A DNA stretch of 64,000 nucleotides, taken from positions 124,001-188,000 of the forward strand of contig CAJXMW010000002.1 of assembly GCA_913056235.1 (NCBI GenBank), written 5' to 3'. The stretch comes from an uncultured Fodinibius sp. (lineage in GTDB: Bacteria > Bacteroidota > Rhodothermia > Balneolales > Balneolaceae). The notes beneath the pieces are model-generated. The model searched no databases, had not been told where the DNA came from, and worked only from the letters and a program-made list of their open reading frames with translations. A program made the translations under genes and the position numbers. Of the stretch, positions 1 to 9,137 are shown in pieces (the first letter of the stretch is position 1; each line of letters opens with the position of its first letter).

Positions 1-277
1 GATCGATTGGTTCGTCAACATTTTCAAAGGTTTCTTCCAGGCGTTTTAAGTATATATCATTTGGACAGTCCGGTGGTAAGGGCACTGTGATCAGTTCAAG
101 TCCGAGGTGGTTCGCTTGCGTTTTGATATCCTTGAGAGGGATATTCTGATGCGGCACAAGGTCGGTGCTCTCATTATAGGTGGTGAGTAATTTGATGGTT
201 GCTTTGGGATTCGACTCACGATAAAAATGATAGGCCAAGTATGCATCTTTACCGCCACTCCAAAATAAGATATCCAT
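1..277 (-). CDS. Dph6/DUF71-like ATP pyrophosphatase, partial (C-terminus outside window)
   Basis: Reading the minus strand from the ATG at 277 gives an uninterrupted frame to the window edge (92 codons). The protein begins with a short beta strand followed by the PP-loop SGGKD at residues 7-11, the nucleotide-binding signature of ATP pyrophosphatases; the SGGKDA context is typical of the DUF71/Dph6 (diphthine-ammonia ligase) family, which activates a carbonyl with ATP. In bacteria the substrate of these proteins is generally unknown. The C-terminal part with family-specific residues is missing, so a related PP-loop enzyme is possible. It is divergent from the EVE-domain gene at 403. Confidence 0.7.
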   Translation of the reverse strand, partial: MDILFWSGGKDAYLAYHFYRESNPKATIKLLTTYNESTDLVPHQNIPLKDIKTQANHLGLELITVPLPPDCPNDIYLKRLEETFENVDEPID

Positions 278-402
278 ATCAGTAGAAATCAGGTAGAAAT
301 CAGGAGCCAGGATCTTCTGTAATACGATTCTGAATTCTGACTTCTGAATTCCTATATTAAGGGGCAATTCAATGATAGTAAAGATATTAAAATTACGTAG
401 CG

Positions 403-876
403 ATGAGTAAACGAAATTATTGGTTAATGAAATCAGAGCCGGATGCCTACAGCATTGACGACCTTGAGCGCGACCAGGTGGAGCCGTGGGATGGTATTCG
501 GAATTATGAGGCGAGAAACTATATGCGCGATGAAATGGAAGTTGGAGATGGTATTCTGTTTTATCACTCGAACGTTCGCCCGCCTGTGATCGTAGGCAAG
601 ATGGAGGTAGCCAGTGAGCCCTATCCCGATCCCACCCAGTTCAATCCCGATTCCAAGTATTTTGATGAAAAAAGCAGCGAGGATGATCCTACCTGGAAAC
701 TTGTTGACGTCAAGTTTGTGCAAAAATTTGATAATTCCGTAACGCGTGATGCTATTAAGGAAGAGCCGGCGCTAGAAGATATGGTGATTCTGAACCGCTA
801 TCGGCTCTCGATTACCCCAGTGACTGAGGCCGAGTGGAAAAAGATCCATGAAATGGCCGGCGCCGAAATTAAATAG
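403..876 (+). CDS. EVE domain-containing protein
   Basis: The 157-residue protein matches the EVE (thymocyte nuclear protein 1-like) family over its full length: it opens with YWLMKSEP, followed by WDGIRNYEARNYMR and GDGILFYHSN, the usual conserved blocks of this PUA-like fold. EVE domains bind modified bases in DNA or RNA; the exact ligand here is not known. The length is normal for a single-domain EVE protein. It is followed after 36 bases by the DCD-family gene on the same strand, so the two may be co-transcribed with the [2Fe-2S] protein and rsmE. Family assignment is firm, function is not. Confidence 0.88.
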   Translation: MSKRNYWLMKSEPDAYSIDDLERDQVEPWDGIRNYEARNYMRDEMEVGDGILFYHSNVRPPVIVGKMEVASEPYPDPTQFNPDSKYFDEKSSEDDPTWKLVDVKFVQKFDNSVTRDAIKEEPALEDMVILNRYRLSITPVTEAEWKKIHEMAGAEIK

Positions 877-912
877 CATTATCAGATCACATTAAATTAT
901 TTACCAACGCAA

Positions 913-2124
913 ATGAGCAGCGATATTAAGAAAGTACATCTTCGCACCAAGGGAATTTTGCCTATCCAAAAACTCCGCGTACTGGCGGAAGCGGGAATCA
1001 TTGACCATACGGAAGGATATCCGTTGAAAGAGGATCAGTTTCAGCCCAACTCTATTGACTTGCGTCTGGGCGAAAAAGCCTACCGGGTACGGTGCAGTTT
1101 TCTTCCTGAGGATGAATCGGTGGATGAAAAGCTGGATAAGCTGAGCCAGTACGACTTCTCGATTACCGACGGGGCGATCCTCGAACCCAACTGTGTATAC
1201 ATCATCCCGCTGCTTGAGGAACTGCATCTGCCGTCGCACATATCGCCACAAAAAACGTTGTTTAATGGCAATTCTAATGGCGTGGATTACCAGATTATTT
1301 CCGGTGAACATCTCTCTGCCAAGGCCAATCCCAAAAGCACCACAGGACGCCTGGATGTATTTACACGGGTGATTACCGATCATTCGCACCGCTTTGAAGA
1401 GATCCGTTCGGGATATGACGGGCGCATGTATCTGGAGGTTGTGCCCAAATCATTTCCTATTAAAGTGCGGACTGGGCAGCGGCTCAATCAGCTTCGCATA
1501 CGTCACGGCTACACGGTATTGTCGGATCAGGATATTTTGCGAACGCACAGCTCGGATCCGCTGCTTTTTGAAGAGGGCGGTGACCCGGTCCCGGTGGATG
1601 ATCTGAAGGTGAATAATGGTTTATTTTTGAGCGTAAACCTGCATGCCGAAGAAGATCAGATTGTAGGTTATAAGGCAAAAAAGCATCGCGATTACATCGA
1701 TCTGGATAACATTAATTACTATGAGGTATCGGAGTTTTGGGAGCCAATTTACTACCAGCACGATGATCACCTTATTTTAGAGCCGGAAGCTTTTTATATT
1801 TTTGCCTCCAAAGAGCGGTGTCGTATTCCAGAGTACCTGGCGGCCGAGATGATTGCCTATGATACCGGCTCCGGTGAGCTGCGAACACATTACGCCGGCT
1901 TCTTTGACAGCGGCTTCGGTGGTCGTGTGGAAGATAAAGGGGCCCGTGCTGTGCTGGAGGTTCGTTCGCACGACGTGCCGTTCTTGATTGAGGACGGCCA
2001 AACATTTTGCAGTATGAAGTTTGAGCCCAATACCGAGGTACCCGAATCGATCTATGGGGATGATATTAAGAGTAATTACCAAGGGCAGGAGCTCCGGCTG
2101 GGAAAACATTTCAAGCAAGATTGA
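913..2124 (+). CDS. 2'-deoxycytidine 5'-triphosphate deaminase family protein (two DCD/dUTPase-like domains)
   Basis: At 403 residues this is about twice the length of classical Dcd and matches the long DCD family with two tandem dUTPase-like folds. The first half carries QPNSIDLRLG (about residues 45-54) and STTGRLDVFTR; the second half carries GSGELRTHYAGFFDSGFGG (about 316-334), the counterpart of the DPG-F nucleotide-site loop. Classical Dcd converts dCTP to dUTP, the source of dUMP for thymidylate; this gene could share that role, and a dut gene lies at 14504. Whether the deaminase residues are all active cannot be settled by eye. It sits between the EVE gene and a small [2Fe-2S] protein gene. 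Confidence 0.82.
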   Translation: MSSDIKKVHLRTKGILPIQKLRVLAEAGIIDHTEGYPLKEDQFQPNSIDLRLGEKAYRVRCSFLPEDESVDEKLDKLSQYDFSITDGAILEPNCVYIIPLLEELHLPSHISPQKTLFNGNSNGVDYQIISGEHLSAKANPKSTTGRLDVFTRVITDHSHRFEEIRSGYDGRMYLEVVPKSFPIKVRTGQRLNQLRIRHGYTVLSDQDILRTHSSDPLLFEEGGDPVPVDDLKVNNGLFLSVNLHAEEDQIVGYKAKKHRDYIDLDNINYYEVSEFWEPIYYQHDDHLILEPEAFYIFASKERCRIPEYLAAEMIAYDTGSGELRTHYAGFFDSGFGGRVEDKGARAVLEVRSHDVPFLIEDGQTFCSMKFEPNTEVPESIYGDDIKSNYQGQELRLGKHFKQD

Positions 2125-2133
2125 GATAGTATA

Positions 2134-2358
2134 ATGGGTCGGAATAAGGTCATAAAGTGTATTTGTCACAAGCGATCGTTTGAGGAGATTAAATCGTATG
2201 CTTCTAAACACGATCTGTCATTGGTAGATGAGTTACAAAATCGTGATTATTGTAGCAATAGCTGTGGTCTTTGTGCGCCCTACGTCGAGGTTACGTTGGA
2301 AACGGGACAGACCGAATTTAGTCCCGGTGAGCCCTTTCGAAAAAAGCGGGATAAGTAA
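2134..2358 (+). CDS. small BFD-like (2Fe-2S)-binding protein
   Basis: The 74-residue protein has cysteines at 9, 11, 40, 44 and 47. The CxC near the start and the CxxC some 33 residues later match the [2Fe-2S] ligand arrangement of the BFD (bacterioferritin-associated ferredoxin)-like domain, with the extra C40 as a possible variation. BFD-like modules pass electrons or act as scaffolds in small iron-sulfur proteins. The ATG is 9 bases after the DCD gene stop, and its TAA overlaps the rsmE ATG by one base (TAATG), so translation is likely coupled. Its partner is not evident; ferritins are absent from the window. Confidence 0.72.
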   Translation: MGRNKVIKCICHKRSFEEIKSYASKHDLSLVDELQNRDYCSNSCGLCAPYVEVTLETGQTEFSPGEPFRKKRDK

Positions 2359-3047
2359 TGAATATATTTTATGCTCCGCCGTCCCAAATCAACAATGGAT
2401 TTATTGAATTGCTTGATCAGGAAGCGGCCCATGCCTCGAAAGTGCTTCGAGCAAGTGAAGGGGATGTTCTACATGTTGTTGATGGCCAGGGCGGGCGCTA
2501 TAAGGGGCCTATTCGAAGGATTACTAAGAATTCAATTCAACTTGAAATCGAAGAGCAGCGGAAGATATCGGCTCCTAATCCAGAGTTGATACTTGGAATG
2601 GGCATCATTAAAAAGAGGGACCGCCTGGAGTTTGCGGTAGAGAAGGCCATTGAGCTGGGCGTCTCGGAAATTATGCTCTTTCGCAGCGATCATTCCATCA
2701 AAGAGAACGTGCGTATGGATCGCCTGGAATCTATTGCGGTGTCGGCTATGAAGCAGAGCCTGCGCGCTTGGCTGCCGCAAATTTCGCTATATCGATCATT
2801 GGAATTGCTGTTAGATGACGTTCAGGATGCCGATATCTTGGCGGCGCACGAAAAGGTGGATGGCAACGGGAAACAGAAGATTCATTCGGGAAGGGATAAA
2901 AAACTACTGCTGGTAGGCCCGGAAGGTGGTTTTTCGGACAGCGAAATCAGCATGTTTACGGAACGCGACGCGCAATTGGTTTCACTGGGAGAAAATCGGT
3001 TGCGGACTGAAACGGCTGTTGTGGCATTTCTAAGTCAGTACTTGTAG
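2358..3047 (+). CDS. rsmE: 16S rRNA (uracil-1498-N3)-methyltransferase RsmE
   Basis: The 229-residue protein has the RsmE architecture: an N-terminal PUA-like RNA-binding domain (about 1-70, with HASKVLRAS and GDVLHVVDG) and a SPOUT/trefoil-knot methyltransferase domain. The knot motifs are visible: AVEKAIELGV (about 93), GPEGGFS (about 192) and LGENRLRTETA near the C-terminus, which form the SAM pocket. The enzyme methylates N3 of U1498 in 16S rRNA on the assembled 30S subunit. Length is normal. It is the last gene of the plus-strand block that starts at 403 and overlaps the preceding gene by one base. Confidence 0.93.
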   Translation: MNIFYAPPSQINNGFIELLDQEAAHASKVLRASEGDVLHVVDGQGGRYKGPIRRITKNSIQLEIEEQRKISAPNPELILGMGIIKKRDRLEFAVEKAIELGVSEIMLFRSDHSIKENVRMDRLESIAVSAMKQSLRAWLPQISLYRSLELLLDDVQDADILAAHEKVDGNGKQKIHSGRDKKLLLVGPEGGFSDSEISMFTERDAQLVSLGENRLRTETAVVAFLSQYL

Positions 3048-3065
3048 CGCATTCCTTAAGCTTAT

Positions 3066-3165
3066 GACAGTATTCATAGGGGGCTACGTTAAAGGCACAG
3101 AGTCATCCTGAATTCAGCCTACGGAGTTCGTTGGTACTTTGGCGAAGTGGCTTTGGTTCAGGATC
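3066..3165. repeat. degenerate intergenic inverted repeat
   Basis: Between rsmE and ctpA the sequence holds TCATCCTGAA near 3103 and an oppositely oriented TTCAGGAT near 3158, with further weak symmetry around them. This resembles decayed copies of palindromic intergenic elements common in Bacteroidota and relatives. No second copy of the whole unit was found in this window, so it is only a candidate. Confidence 0.3.
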
Positions 3166-3246
3166 TTATGAGTCTAAATCGTTTTCTTAAACCCTGTTGC
3201 TCCAAAGTGATGCTTTTATCAGGGAGCAGTAAGTCTATCATCCCAA

Positions 3247-3278
3247 ATAAAAAAGCCCGACTCATCAGAGCCGGGCTT
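3247..3278 (-). terminator. rho-independent terminator for ctpA
   Basis: In the minus-strand transcript an 11-bp stem (AAGCCCGGCTC pairing with GAGTCGGGCTT, one G-U pair) with a short loop is followed by a run of six U. The G-U pair and the U-run are correct only for the minus direction, so it terminates the ctpA transcript 26 bases after its stop codon. The plus-strand rsmE operon lacks a U-run here. Confidence 0.85.
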
Positions 3279-3303
3279 CCAATCATCTAACAATATTAAC
3301 TGA

Positions 3304-5193
3304 TTATTGGTGGTCGTTTATTGGTTTGCTCGTATGGTTCGAGGCGTATTCTTGTAAATGAGCAACCTCATCCCACATTTCCATGGCCTTGTCAATAGTA
3401 TCATCAAGTTTGTTACGGATGGGATAGTATTTTTTGAGTCCCCAAACCTGTTTGGCCAGTTCGGCTTTCATCAGGCCGCGTGGCATCCATTCGATTTCTT
3501 CAAAGTGTCCTTTGGGCACAAACAGCGTATCTGACTTGAACACCGGCTCAGAGAGTGTATCCCGGACAGCCATTTTGTTGTTTTTGAGTCGTGTAAAGAC
3601 TTCTTGCATCTGTTTGTCGCTCCATTCGAATTCTTTTTCAAACTGATCGAAATTATTTTCCCATTTTTTGCGGAACTCAGTTCCATTCTTGTCGAGGAAG
3701 TCACGGACATATTCAAAGCCAATCTGCTTTCGCAGCATAAAGTTAGCTACAATCTTGGACTGCGTGGTATCCGGCTGCACGATATGATCGGGCACGATGC
3801 CGCCACCTCCGTAAACCGTTCGTCCGGCGTCAGTGTTATACTTCAATGAATCGGGCACATGGGAGATAAATTCCATTACATCGCCTTTGGCATCGGTTCC
3901 GCGTTTGTAAATTTCATACGCATACTCTTCGCCACCTCTTTTGTCATAGGGCTTCTGAATAAGCCGACCTGAAGGCGTATAATACTTCGATATGGTGACG
4001 CGGATTTTGCTCGAATCAACGAGTTCGTACTGCTGCTGGACTAGACCTTTGCCGAAAGTACGTTGCCCAACAATCCAACCGCGATCGTGATCCTGAATGG
4101 CTCCACTAACAATTTCGCTAGCCGAGGCCGACCCTTCGTTCACCAGAATGATGAGCGGTTTATTTTTGAAATAACCATCACGTCGAGAATAGTAGGCCGA
4201 TGTAAAACGCGTATGCCGGCTCTTGGTTGAAACTATTTTTGTTCCTTTTGGGAAGAATTCTTCTGTAATAGTAATAGCTTGGTGCAAATAACCGCCGGGA
4301 TTTCCGCGCAGATCCAGCACCAGCCGGTCCATGCCTTTATCCTCGAGCTCTTTCATGGAGGTCATAAACTCTTCGTGGGTAGTCTGGATGAACTTATCCA
4401 TTTTGATATACCCAGTTTTATCATCAAGCATATACGAGGCTCCGATCGAATAAAGTGGTATGTCATCCCGTGTAATAGTAAAATGCAGGTTCTCATTCAC
4501 ATTGGGGCGTTTGATGGTTACATCCACTTTTGAACCTTTGGGGCCGCGCAGATGATTGCGGACATCCTCGTTGTCAAAACCGACGGCGCTCTTCCCGTTA
4601 ATTTTGATGATGCGATCTCCGGATTGAATCCCCAGCTGATCACTGGGCCCTCCCGCAATGGAAGTGATGACCGTAATCGTATCCTGTATCACATTAAATT
4701 GTACACCAATACCTTGAAATTTACCCGAAAACGAGTCATCAATATTTTCACTCAGCTTAGGCTCAATATAAATGGAATGCGGGTCCAGTCCCCGAAACAT
4801 GCTTTGTAGTGCATCCTCGGTTCGCTGCGTCATGTCCTCTTTGGGAAAATTGTTGGACATATAGAGATATGCCTCCTCGAACTTTTCGACCGACTCACTG
4901 AGATCCTCAATCGACACATTCCCAAAGGTAGTATCGATGGGCGTATTTTTTATTTTCGCGGTGCTGTCAGACATGTTTTTGACAAGTCCGCGGATGCTGT
5001 TTTTGTATAGTGTATTGATATCCACCTTATCCACATAGTTATCAATAATGCGGCGCTGAGTCTGGACATATTTTTTGATGTTTTTCTGGTGCGTATCATC
5101 ACCCGGTACCACATTTTCGACACCGGCTAGCCAGAAAATTGATAAAACAGCAAGAATTGCAAAGTTCGGGGCCAGAAATTTTTTCATGCTCAT
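3304..5193 (-). CDS. S41 family C-terminal processing peptidase (CtpA/Prc-like)
   Basis: The 629-residue protein has an N-terminal hydrophobic segment (about residues 6-24) acting as signal peptide or anchor, then a helical region, a PDZ domain (about 145-235, with GIGVQF and GIQSGDRIIKING) and an S41 peptidase core. The catalytic serine is in NEGSASASE (about 355) and the general-base lysine in TFGKGLVQ (about 380), the Ser-Lys dyad of this family. The enzyme acts in the periplasm on proteins with exposed C-termini. It is the last gene of the rng-hslV-hslU-ctpA run, 128 bases after hslU, and has its own terminator. The C-terminal extension of about 150 residues is usual for Bacteroidota-type members. 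Confidence 0.9.
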   Translation of the reverse strand: MSMKKFLAPNFAILAVLSIFWLAGVENVVPGDDTHQKNIKKYVQTQRRIIDNYVDKVDINTLYKNSIRGLVKNMSDSTAKIKNTPIDTTFGNVSIEDLSESVEKFEEAYLYMSNNFPKEDMTQRTEDALQSMFRGLDPHSIYIEPKLSENIDDSFSGKFQGIGVQFNVIQDTITVITSIAGGPSDQLGIQSGDRIIKINGKSAVGFDNEDVRNHLRGPKGSKVDVTIKRPNVNENLHFTITRDDIPLYSIGASYMLDDKTGYIKMDKFIQTTHEEFMTSMKELEDKGMDRLVLDLRGNPGGYLHQAITITEEFFPKGTKIVSTKSRHTRFTSAYYSRRDGYFKNKPLIILVNEGSASASEIVSGAIQDHDRGWIVGQRTFGKGLVQQQYELVDSSKIRVTISKYYTPSGRLIQKPYDKRGGEEYAYEIYKRGTDAKGDVMEFISHVPDSLKYNTDAGRTVYGGGGIVPDHIVQPDTTQSKIVANFMLRKQIGFEYVRDFLDKNGTEFRKKWENNFDQFEKEFEWSDKQMQEVFTRLKNNKMAVRDTLSEPVFKSDTLFVPKGHFEEIEWMPRGLMKAELAKQVWGLKKYYPIRNKLDDTIDKAMEMWDEVAHLQEYASNHTSKPINDHQ

Positions 5194-5321
5194 AGCTCAA
5201 TGGTATTGGTATTTACAGATAGTACTTCACAACGTTACAAATGGGTAGAAATTATGTACTTGGTAAGTGTGAGATAGCTGTCTGTAAATAGTTGAATTAA
5301 TTAGCTTAAGTCAATGCTTGT

Positions 5322-6764
5322 TTAAAGAATATATTGACTGAGATCTTTGTCCTTAACAAGATCGTCCAGTTGTTTGTTCACATAATCCTTGTCGATGGTG
5401 ATATCGCCCGAGCTGATATCGTCCGGAATAGCAAACAGTAGTTCGTCCAACAGCGACGAAAGAATCGTATGTAATCGCCGTGCGCCAATATTTTCTACAC
5501 GTTCATTTACTTGGGCGGCAATAGAGGCCACTTCTTTGAGGGCACCTTCCGTGAATTCCACATCCACGCCTTCCGATTTCAGCATGGCTTGGTATTGCTT
5601 GGTGAGCGCATTTTTCGGCTGCGTCAGGATATCAAAGAAGTCCTGCTCGGTCAGTGAATTCAGCTCAACGCGAATCGGGAAACGTCCCTGCAGTTCGGGG
5701 ATGAGGTCCGACGGCTTGGAAACGTGAAACGCCCCGGATCCAATAAACAGCATGTGATCGGTCTGTACCATGCCATGCTTGGTAGAGACATTACTTCCCT
5801 CCACAATGGGCAGCATATCGCGCTGTACGCCCTGGCGACTAACATCGGGACCGCCGCCTCCACCTTTACCATCATTGGAGGATTCAGCCACTTTGTCAAT
5901 TTCGTCGATGAACACGATACCTTGCTTTTGTACGCGCTCGAGTGCTTCTTGTACGGCCGATTCGTGATCGATTAGCTTTTCAGATTCTTCTTCCAAAAGG
6001 ATTTCACGCGCTTCCTCAATCGTTACATTACGTTTGGTTTTCTTCTGGCCACCCATGTTACCAAACATATCCTGCAGGTTGATGCCCATCTCTTCCATAC
6101 CACCTTGCGGGCCAAAAACCTGCATCATTGGCGACTTGCCAGATTTGCTGACCTCCACCTCAATTTCGCGGTCATCGAGCTCACCATTGCGCAATTTTTC
6201 ACGAAACTTTTCGCGTGTGCGCTGATTAAGCTCCTGATCGGAAGCCTGCTGGGGACTGAAATCTTCATCGTTCGCATTAAATCCCGGTCCGGTGTTGTTC
6301 CCATCTGATCCACCTTTTTTAACAGGGGGGATCAAAATATCCAGAATACGATTTTCAACCTTTTTCTTGGCTTCCTCTTTAACACGATCGCGCATTTCTG
6401 TCTTCACCATATTGATGGCGATATCGGTCAGATCGCGAATCATAGATTCTACATCGCGGCCCACGTAGCCCACTTCAGTAAACTTACTGGCTTCAACTTT
6501 GATAAAGGGTGCGTCTGCCAAGTTGGCCAAGCGACGTGCAATTTCGGTTTTACCAACGCCGGTGGGTCCAATCAAAAGAATATTGTTGGGAAGGATCTCA
6601 TCGCGAATTTCTTCATCGGCATTCATGCGTCGCCAGCGGTTACGCAGGGCAATAGCTACCGAACGCTTGGCATCATCCTGTCCAACAATGTACTTATTCA
6701 ACTCAGCAACAACCTGCTGCGGAGTAAGATTTTTCTGTGTAACTGTCTTTTGTAGGGTGTTCAT
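5322..6764 (-). CDS. hslU: ATP-dependent protease ATPase subunit HslU
   Basis: This AAA+ ATPase unfolds substrates for the HslV peptidase. Walker A is GPTGVGKT (residues 66-73), Walker B is VFIDEIDK (about 285), and the insertion I-domain of about 100 residues lies between them, rich in charged residues and glycine as usual. The extreme C-terminus DLSQYIL is the hydrophobic tail that docks into HslV and activates it. I place the start at the ATG at 6764 rather than the TTG just upstream: the ATG shares its A with the hslV stop (TGATG), giving translational coupling. Length is 480 residues, slightly above E. coli HslU because of the I-domain. Confidence 0.96.
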   Translation of the reverse strand: MNTLQKTVTQKNLTPQQVVAELNKYIVGQDDAKRSVAIALRNRWRRMNADEEIRDEILPNNILLIGPTGVGKTEIARRLANLADAPFIKVEASKFTEVGYVGRDVESMIRDLTDIAINMVKTEMRDRVKEEAKKKVENRILDILIPPVKKGGSDGNNTGPGFNANDEDFSPQQASDQELNQRTREKFREKLRNGELDDREIEVEVSKSGKSPMMQVFGPQGGMEEMGINLQDMFGNMGGQKKTKRNVTIEEAREILLEEESEKLIDHESAVQEALERVQKQGIVFIDEIDKVAESSNDGKGGGGGPDVSRQGVQRDMLPIVEGSNVSTKHGMVQTDHMLFIGSGAFHVSKPSDLIPELQGRFPIRVELNSLTEQDFFDILTQPKNALTKQYQAMLKSEGVDVEFTEGALKEVASIAAQVNERVENIGARRLHTILSSLLDELLFAIPDDISSGDITIDKDYVNKQLDDLVKDKDLSQYIL

Positions 6765-7312
6765 CAATCTTCAATTTCTAGGATACTCAAATTACTATTT
6801 GTATAAATGCAGATATCTGCAGCGATGTTCAGAGATTTCTCGACGATCTCACGGGCCGATAAATCGGGCGCATTTTTTTTGAGGGCACGGGCGGCGGCCA
6901 AGGCATAGTGCCCGCCACTGCCAATCGACAGAATTTGATCGTCAGGTTCAATAACATCACCCTGACCTGAAATCAACAATGCCTCGTCTTTACTCATTAC
7001 GACCAAGAGAGCTTCAAGTTTTCGCAGAAATTTATCTTTTCTCCACTCTTTGGCCATCTCAACGGCTGCGCGCTGCAGGTTGCCATTATACTGTTTTAAC
7101 TTTTCTTCGTACTTCTCAAAAAGAGTAAAAGAGTCGGCAGTAGAGCCGGCAAAGCCAGCCACAATTTTTCCTTCATACAGCCGACGTACTTTCTTTACTG
7201 TTGCTTTCATGACGGTGTTTTCCATTGTGGCCTGGCCGTCACCGCCAATGGCTGCTTCGCCATTGTGGATAATGCCCAGCACCGTCGTAGCTTTCATTTC
7301 GGGTAAACTCAT
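6764..7312 (-). CDS. hslV: ATP-dependent protease peptidase subunit HslV
   Basis: HslV is the proteasome-like threonine peptidase of the HslUV cytosolic protease. The sequence starts with an eight-residue propeptide MSLPEMKA followed by TTVLGI; Thr9 is the predicted N-terminal nucleophile after processing. Downstream the family blocks [21 protein letters not shown] and [16 protein letters not shown] are intact. In E. coli only Met is removed, whereas propeptides of this type occur in Bacteroidota and Firmicutes. The gene ends one base into hslU, so both subunits are made from one message. It starts 49 bases after rng on the same strand. Confidence 0.96.
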   Translation of the reverse strand: MSLPEMKATTVLGIIHNGEAAIGGDGQATMENTVMKATVKKVRRLYEGKIVAGFAGSTADSFTLFEKYEEKLKQYNGNLQRAAVEMAKEWRKDKFLRKLEALLVVMSKDEALLISGQGDVIEPDDQILSIGSGGHYALAAARALKKNAPDLSAREIVEKSLNIAADICIYTNSNLSILEIED

Positions 7313-7361
7313 CTTTTAGATCTGTGTTTCAAATTCTTTTTTCCATTGATTGAACGAACGA

Positions 7362-9137
7362 TCAGGAGTCGGATTTCTTATAATATTTCGACTTCGAGCT
7401 GCCTCCAGAGTTGGTTGGTCGTGGCTTGCGGTCATCTCGTTTTTTGCGACCCGATTTCGATCCGTTGTCCTTTTTGTAATAATCCAAGTTATCGCGGTTT
7501 GGACGTCCTGAATCGAGCTCTTTTAGTTCGCCTTCTTCGTTCTGAATAAGCTCATCAATGTTTTTCTCCTGCATGACTACGTCCGTGATGTCGATATCCG
7601 ATCCGGCGATAGTTGCCTTGTATTCGTTCAGCGAAATTGAATCATCGGCAATGAGCGTAATTTTCAGCCAGTAACGGAACATCCACTTGCGGCGAATGCT
7701 CAATAATCCTTTTTCGAGATAAGCCTTCAAATATGGGTTGATGTAAATATCAACCGCACGATATTCCGTCGTTGTGCGGAATTTGCTGAGCCATGCATCC
7801 AGATCGGCAATGATCGTATTCTTGGTGACTACACTTCCGGATCCACCGCATGTTGGGCAAACCTTGGAGACAGAATTAACCACACTTGGTCGAATGCGCT
7901 GTCGTGTTATCTGCACCAGCCCGAAATCGCTCATGCCAATAACATTAGTCTTGGCGGGATCTTTCTTAAACTCTTTCTTGAGTTCATCGTAAATCTTCTT
8001 GCGATTTTTGTCACTGCGCAGATCAATAAAGTCAACAACAATAATACCGCCGATGTCGCGCAGACGAAGCTGTTTAGCTACTTCACGGGCCGCTTCAAGG
8101 TTGGTTTTAAGCGAGTTGTCTTCCTGCTTTTCTTTGGCAGCGTAGGGACCCGAGTTTACATCTACCACGTACATTGCCTCGGTTTGCTCAAAGATCAGAT
8201 AACCGCCGGACGGCATGCGAACACGCGGACTAAAGATAGAGTCTACGTCTTTGGCAATCTTCATGAAATCGAAGATGTGTTCGCGCCCCTTGTAGAGCTC
8301 CACATTAGGAAGCATCTGTGGGGCCACCTGGCTCACATACGACTTAATTTTCTTGTGCATTTTGGGATCATCCACAAGCACGCGGTCGTACTGCTTGGCA
8401 AAGAGATCGCGCACAAGACTCTCGGTCATATCCAGATCTTTGTAGAGCAGTTCTGGTGGTTTGGCCGTCTCAAGTCGTTCAAGGATGCGCTCCCATTTTT
8501 TAAGCACATCGCGCATGTCATCTTCAATAGACTGCTCGTCCTGGCCCTCGGCTACCGTTCGGATAATGACGCCAAATCCGTCGGGTACCATCGAACTAAC
8601 AATGCTTTTGAGGCGTCGCCGTTCTTTGTAGTTGTTGATCTTGCGGGATACAGCAACATAATCACCCATAGGAATCAACACGAGAAAGCGTCCTGCCACG
8701 GTAATGTCTGTAGAAATGCGCGGCCCTTTGGTCCCAATCGGTTCTTTAACAATCTGAACCAACAGTTTTTGACCGGGATTTAGAATCTTGCCGGCCCAGT
8801 TCTGTTTTTCGTAGTTCGATATTTGGTTAAAATCAGTCTTTTTAAGCTGATCGCGCACATTCTTATGAATAGCATCTCGGCCGTTCAGCATCTGAACATA
8901 TTCTTTCAGATGATCGCCGGCGTCTGAAAAGTGAAGGAAAGCGTCCTTCGGGGTACCCATGTCGATAAAGGCCGCACGGATACCGCTCATAACCTTATGA
9001 ACCTTTGCTAAGTAAATATTACCAACAGTACGTTGGTTTTCTTCTGACTCAATAAAGAGCTGAGCTAGCTCTCCATCTTCCAGAAGAGCTATACGGGTCT
9101 GTTTGCCCGATGCGTGAATAATGATTTGATTTTTCAT
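7362..9137 (-). CDS. rng: ribonuclease E/G family endoribonuclease
   Basis: This 591-residue protein is an RNase E/G catalytic core without the long degradosome scaffold of RNase E. It has an N-terminal S1 RNA-binding domain (about residues 35-130, interrupted as usual by an insertion), catalytic magnesium ligands in VVDVNSG (about 324) and VVDFIDLR (about 368), and the zinc-link CPTCGGSG (about 429) that joins dimers. The tail after about residue 545 is basic and Ser/Gly rich and could bind RNA. The role is processing and decay of rRNA, tRNA and mRNA 5' ends. It heads the minus-strand run with hslV and hslU; an almost 900-base leader region lies upstream. Confidence 0.93.
   Translation of the reverse strand: MKNQIIIHASGKQTRIALLEDGELAQLFIESEENQRTVGNIYLAKVHKVMSGIRAAFIDMGTPKDAFLHFSDAGDHLKEYVQMLNGRDAIHKNVRDQLKKTDFNQISNYEKQNWAGKILNPGQKLLVQIVKEPIGTKGPRISTDITVAGRFLVLIPMGDYVAVSRKINNYKERRRLKSIVSSMVPDGFGVIIRTVAEGQDEQSIEDDMRDVLKKWERILERLETAKPPELLYKDLDMTESLVRDLFAKQYDRVLVDDPKMHKKIKSYVSQVAPQMLPNVELYKGREHIFDFMKIAKDVDSIFSPRVRMPSGGYLIFEQTEAMYVVDVNSGPYAAKEKQEDNSLKTNLEAAREVAKQLRLRDIGGIIVVDFIDLRSDKNRKKIYDELKKEFKKDPAKTNVIGMSDFGLVQITRQRIRPSVVNSVSKVCPTCGGSGSVVTKNTIIADLDAWLSKFRTTTEYRAVDIYINPYLKAYLEKGLLSIRRKWMFRYWLKITLIADDSISLNEYKATIAGSDIDITDVVMQEKNIDELIQNEEGELKELDSGRPNRDNLDYYKKDNGSKSGRKKRDDRKPRPTNSGGSSKSKYYKKSDS

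Noticed and set aside
327-350. direct repeat of TTCTGAATTC
   Set aside because: Two short copies within 24 bases and no wider context; a low-complexity pattern, not a repeat family I can support.
433-723. antisense frame opposite the EVE gene
   Set aside because: Shadow of the coding strand; no ribosome site and no family.
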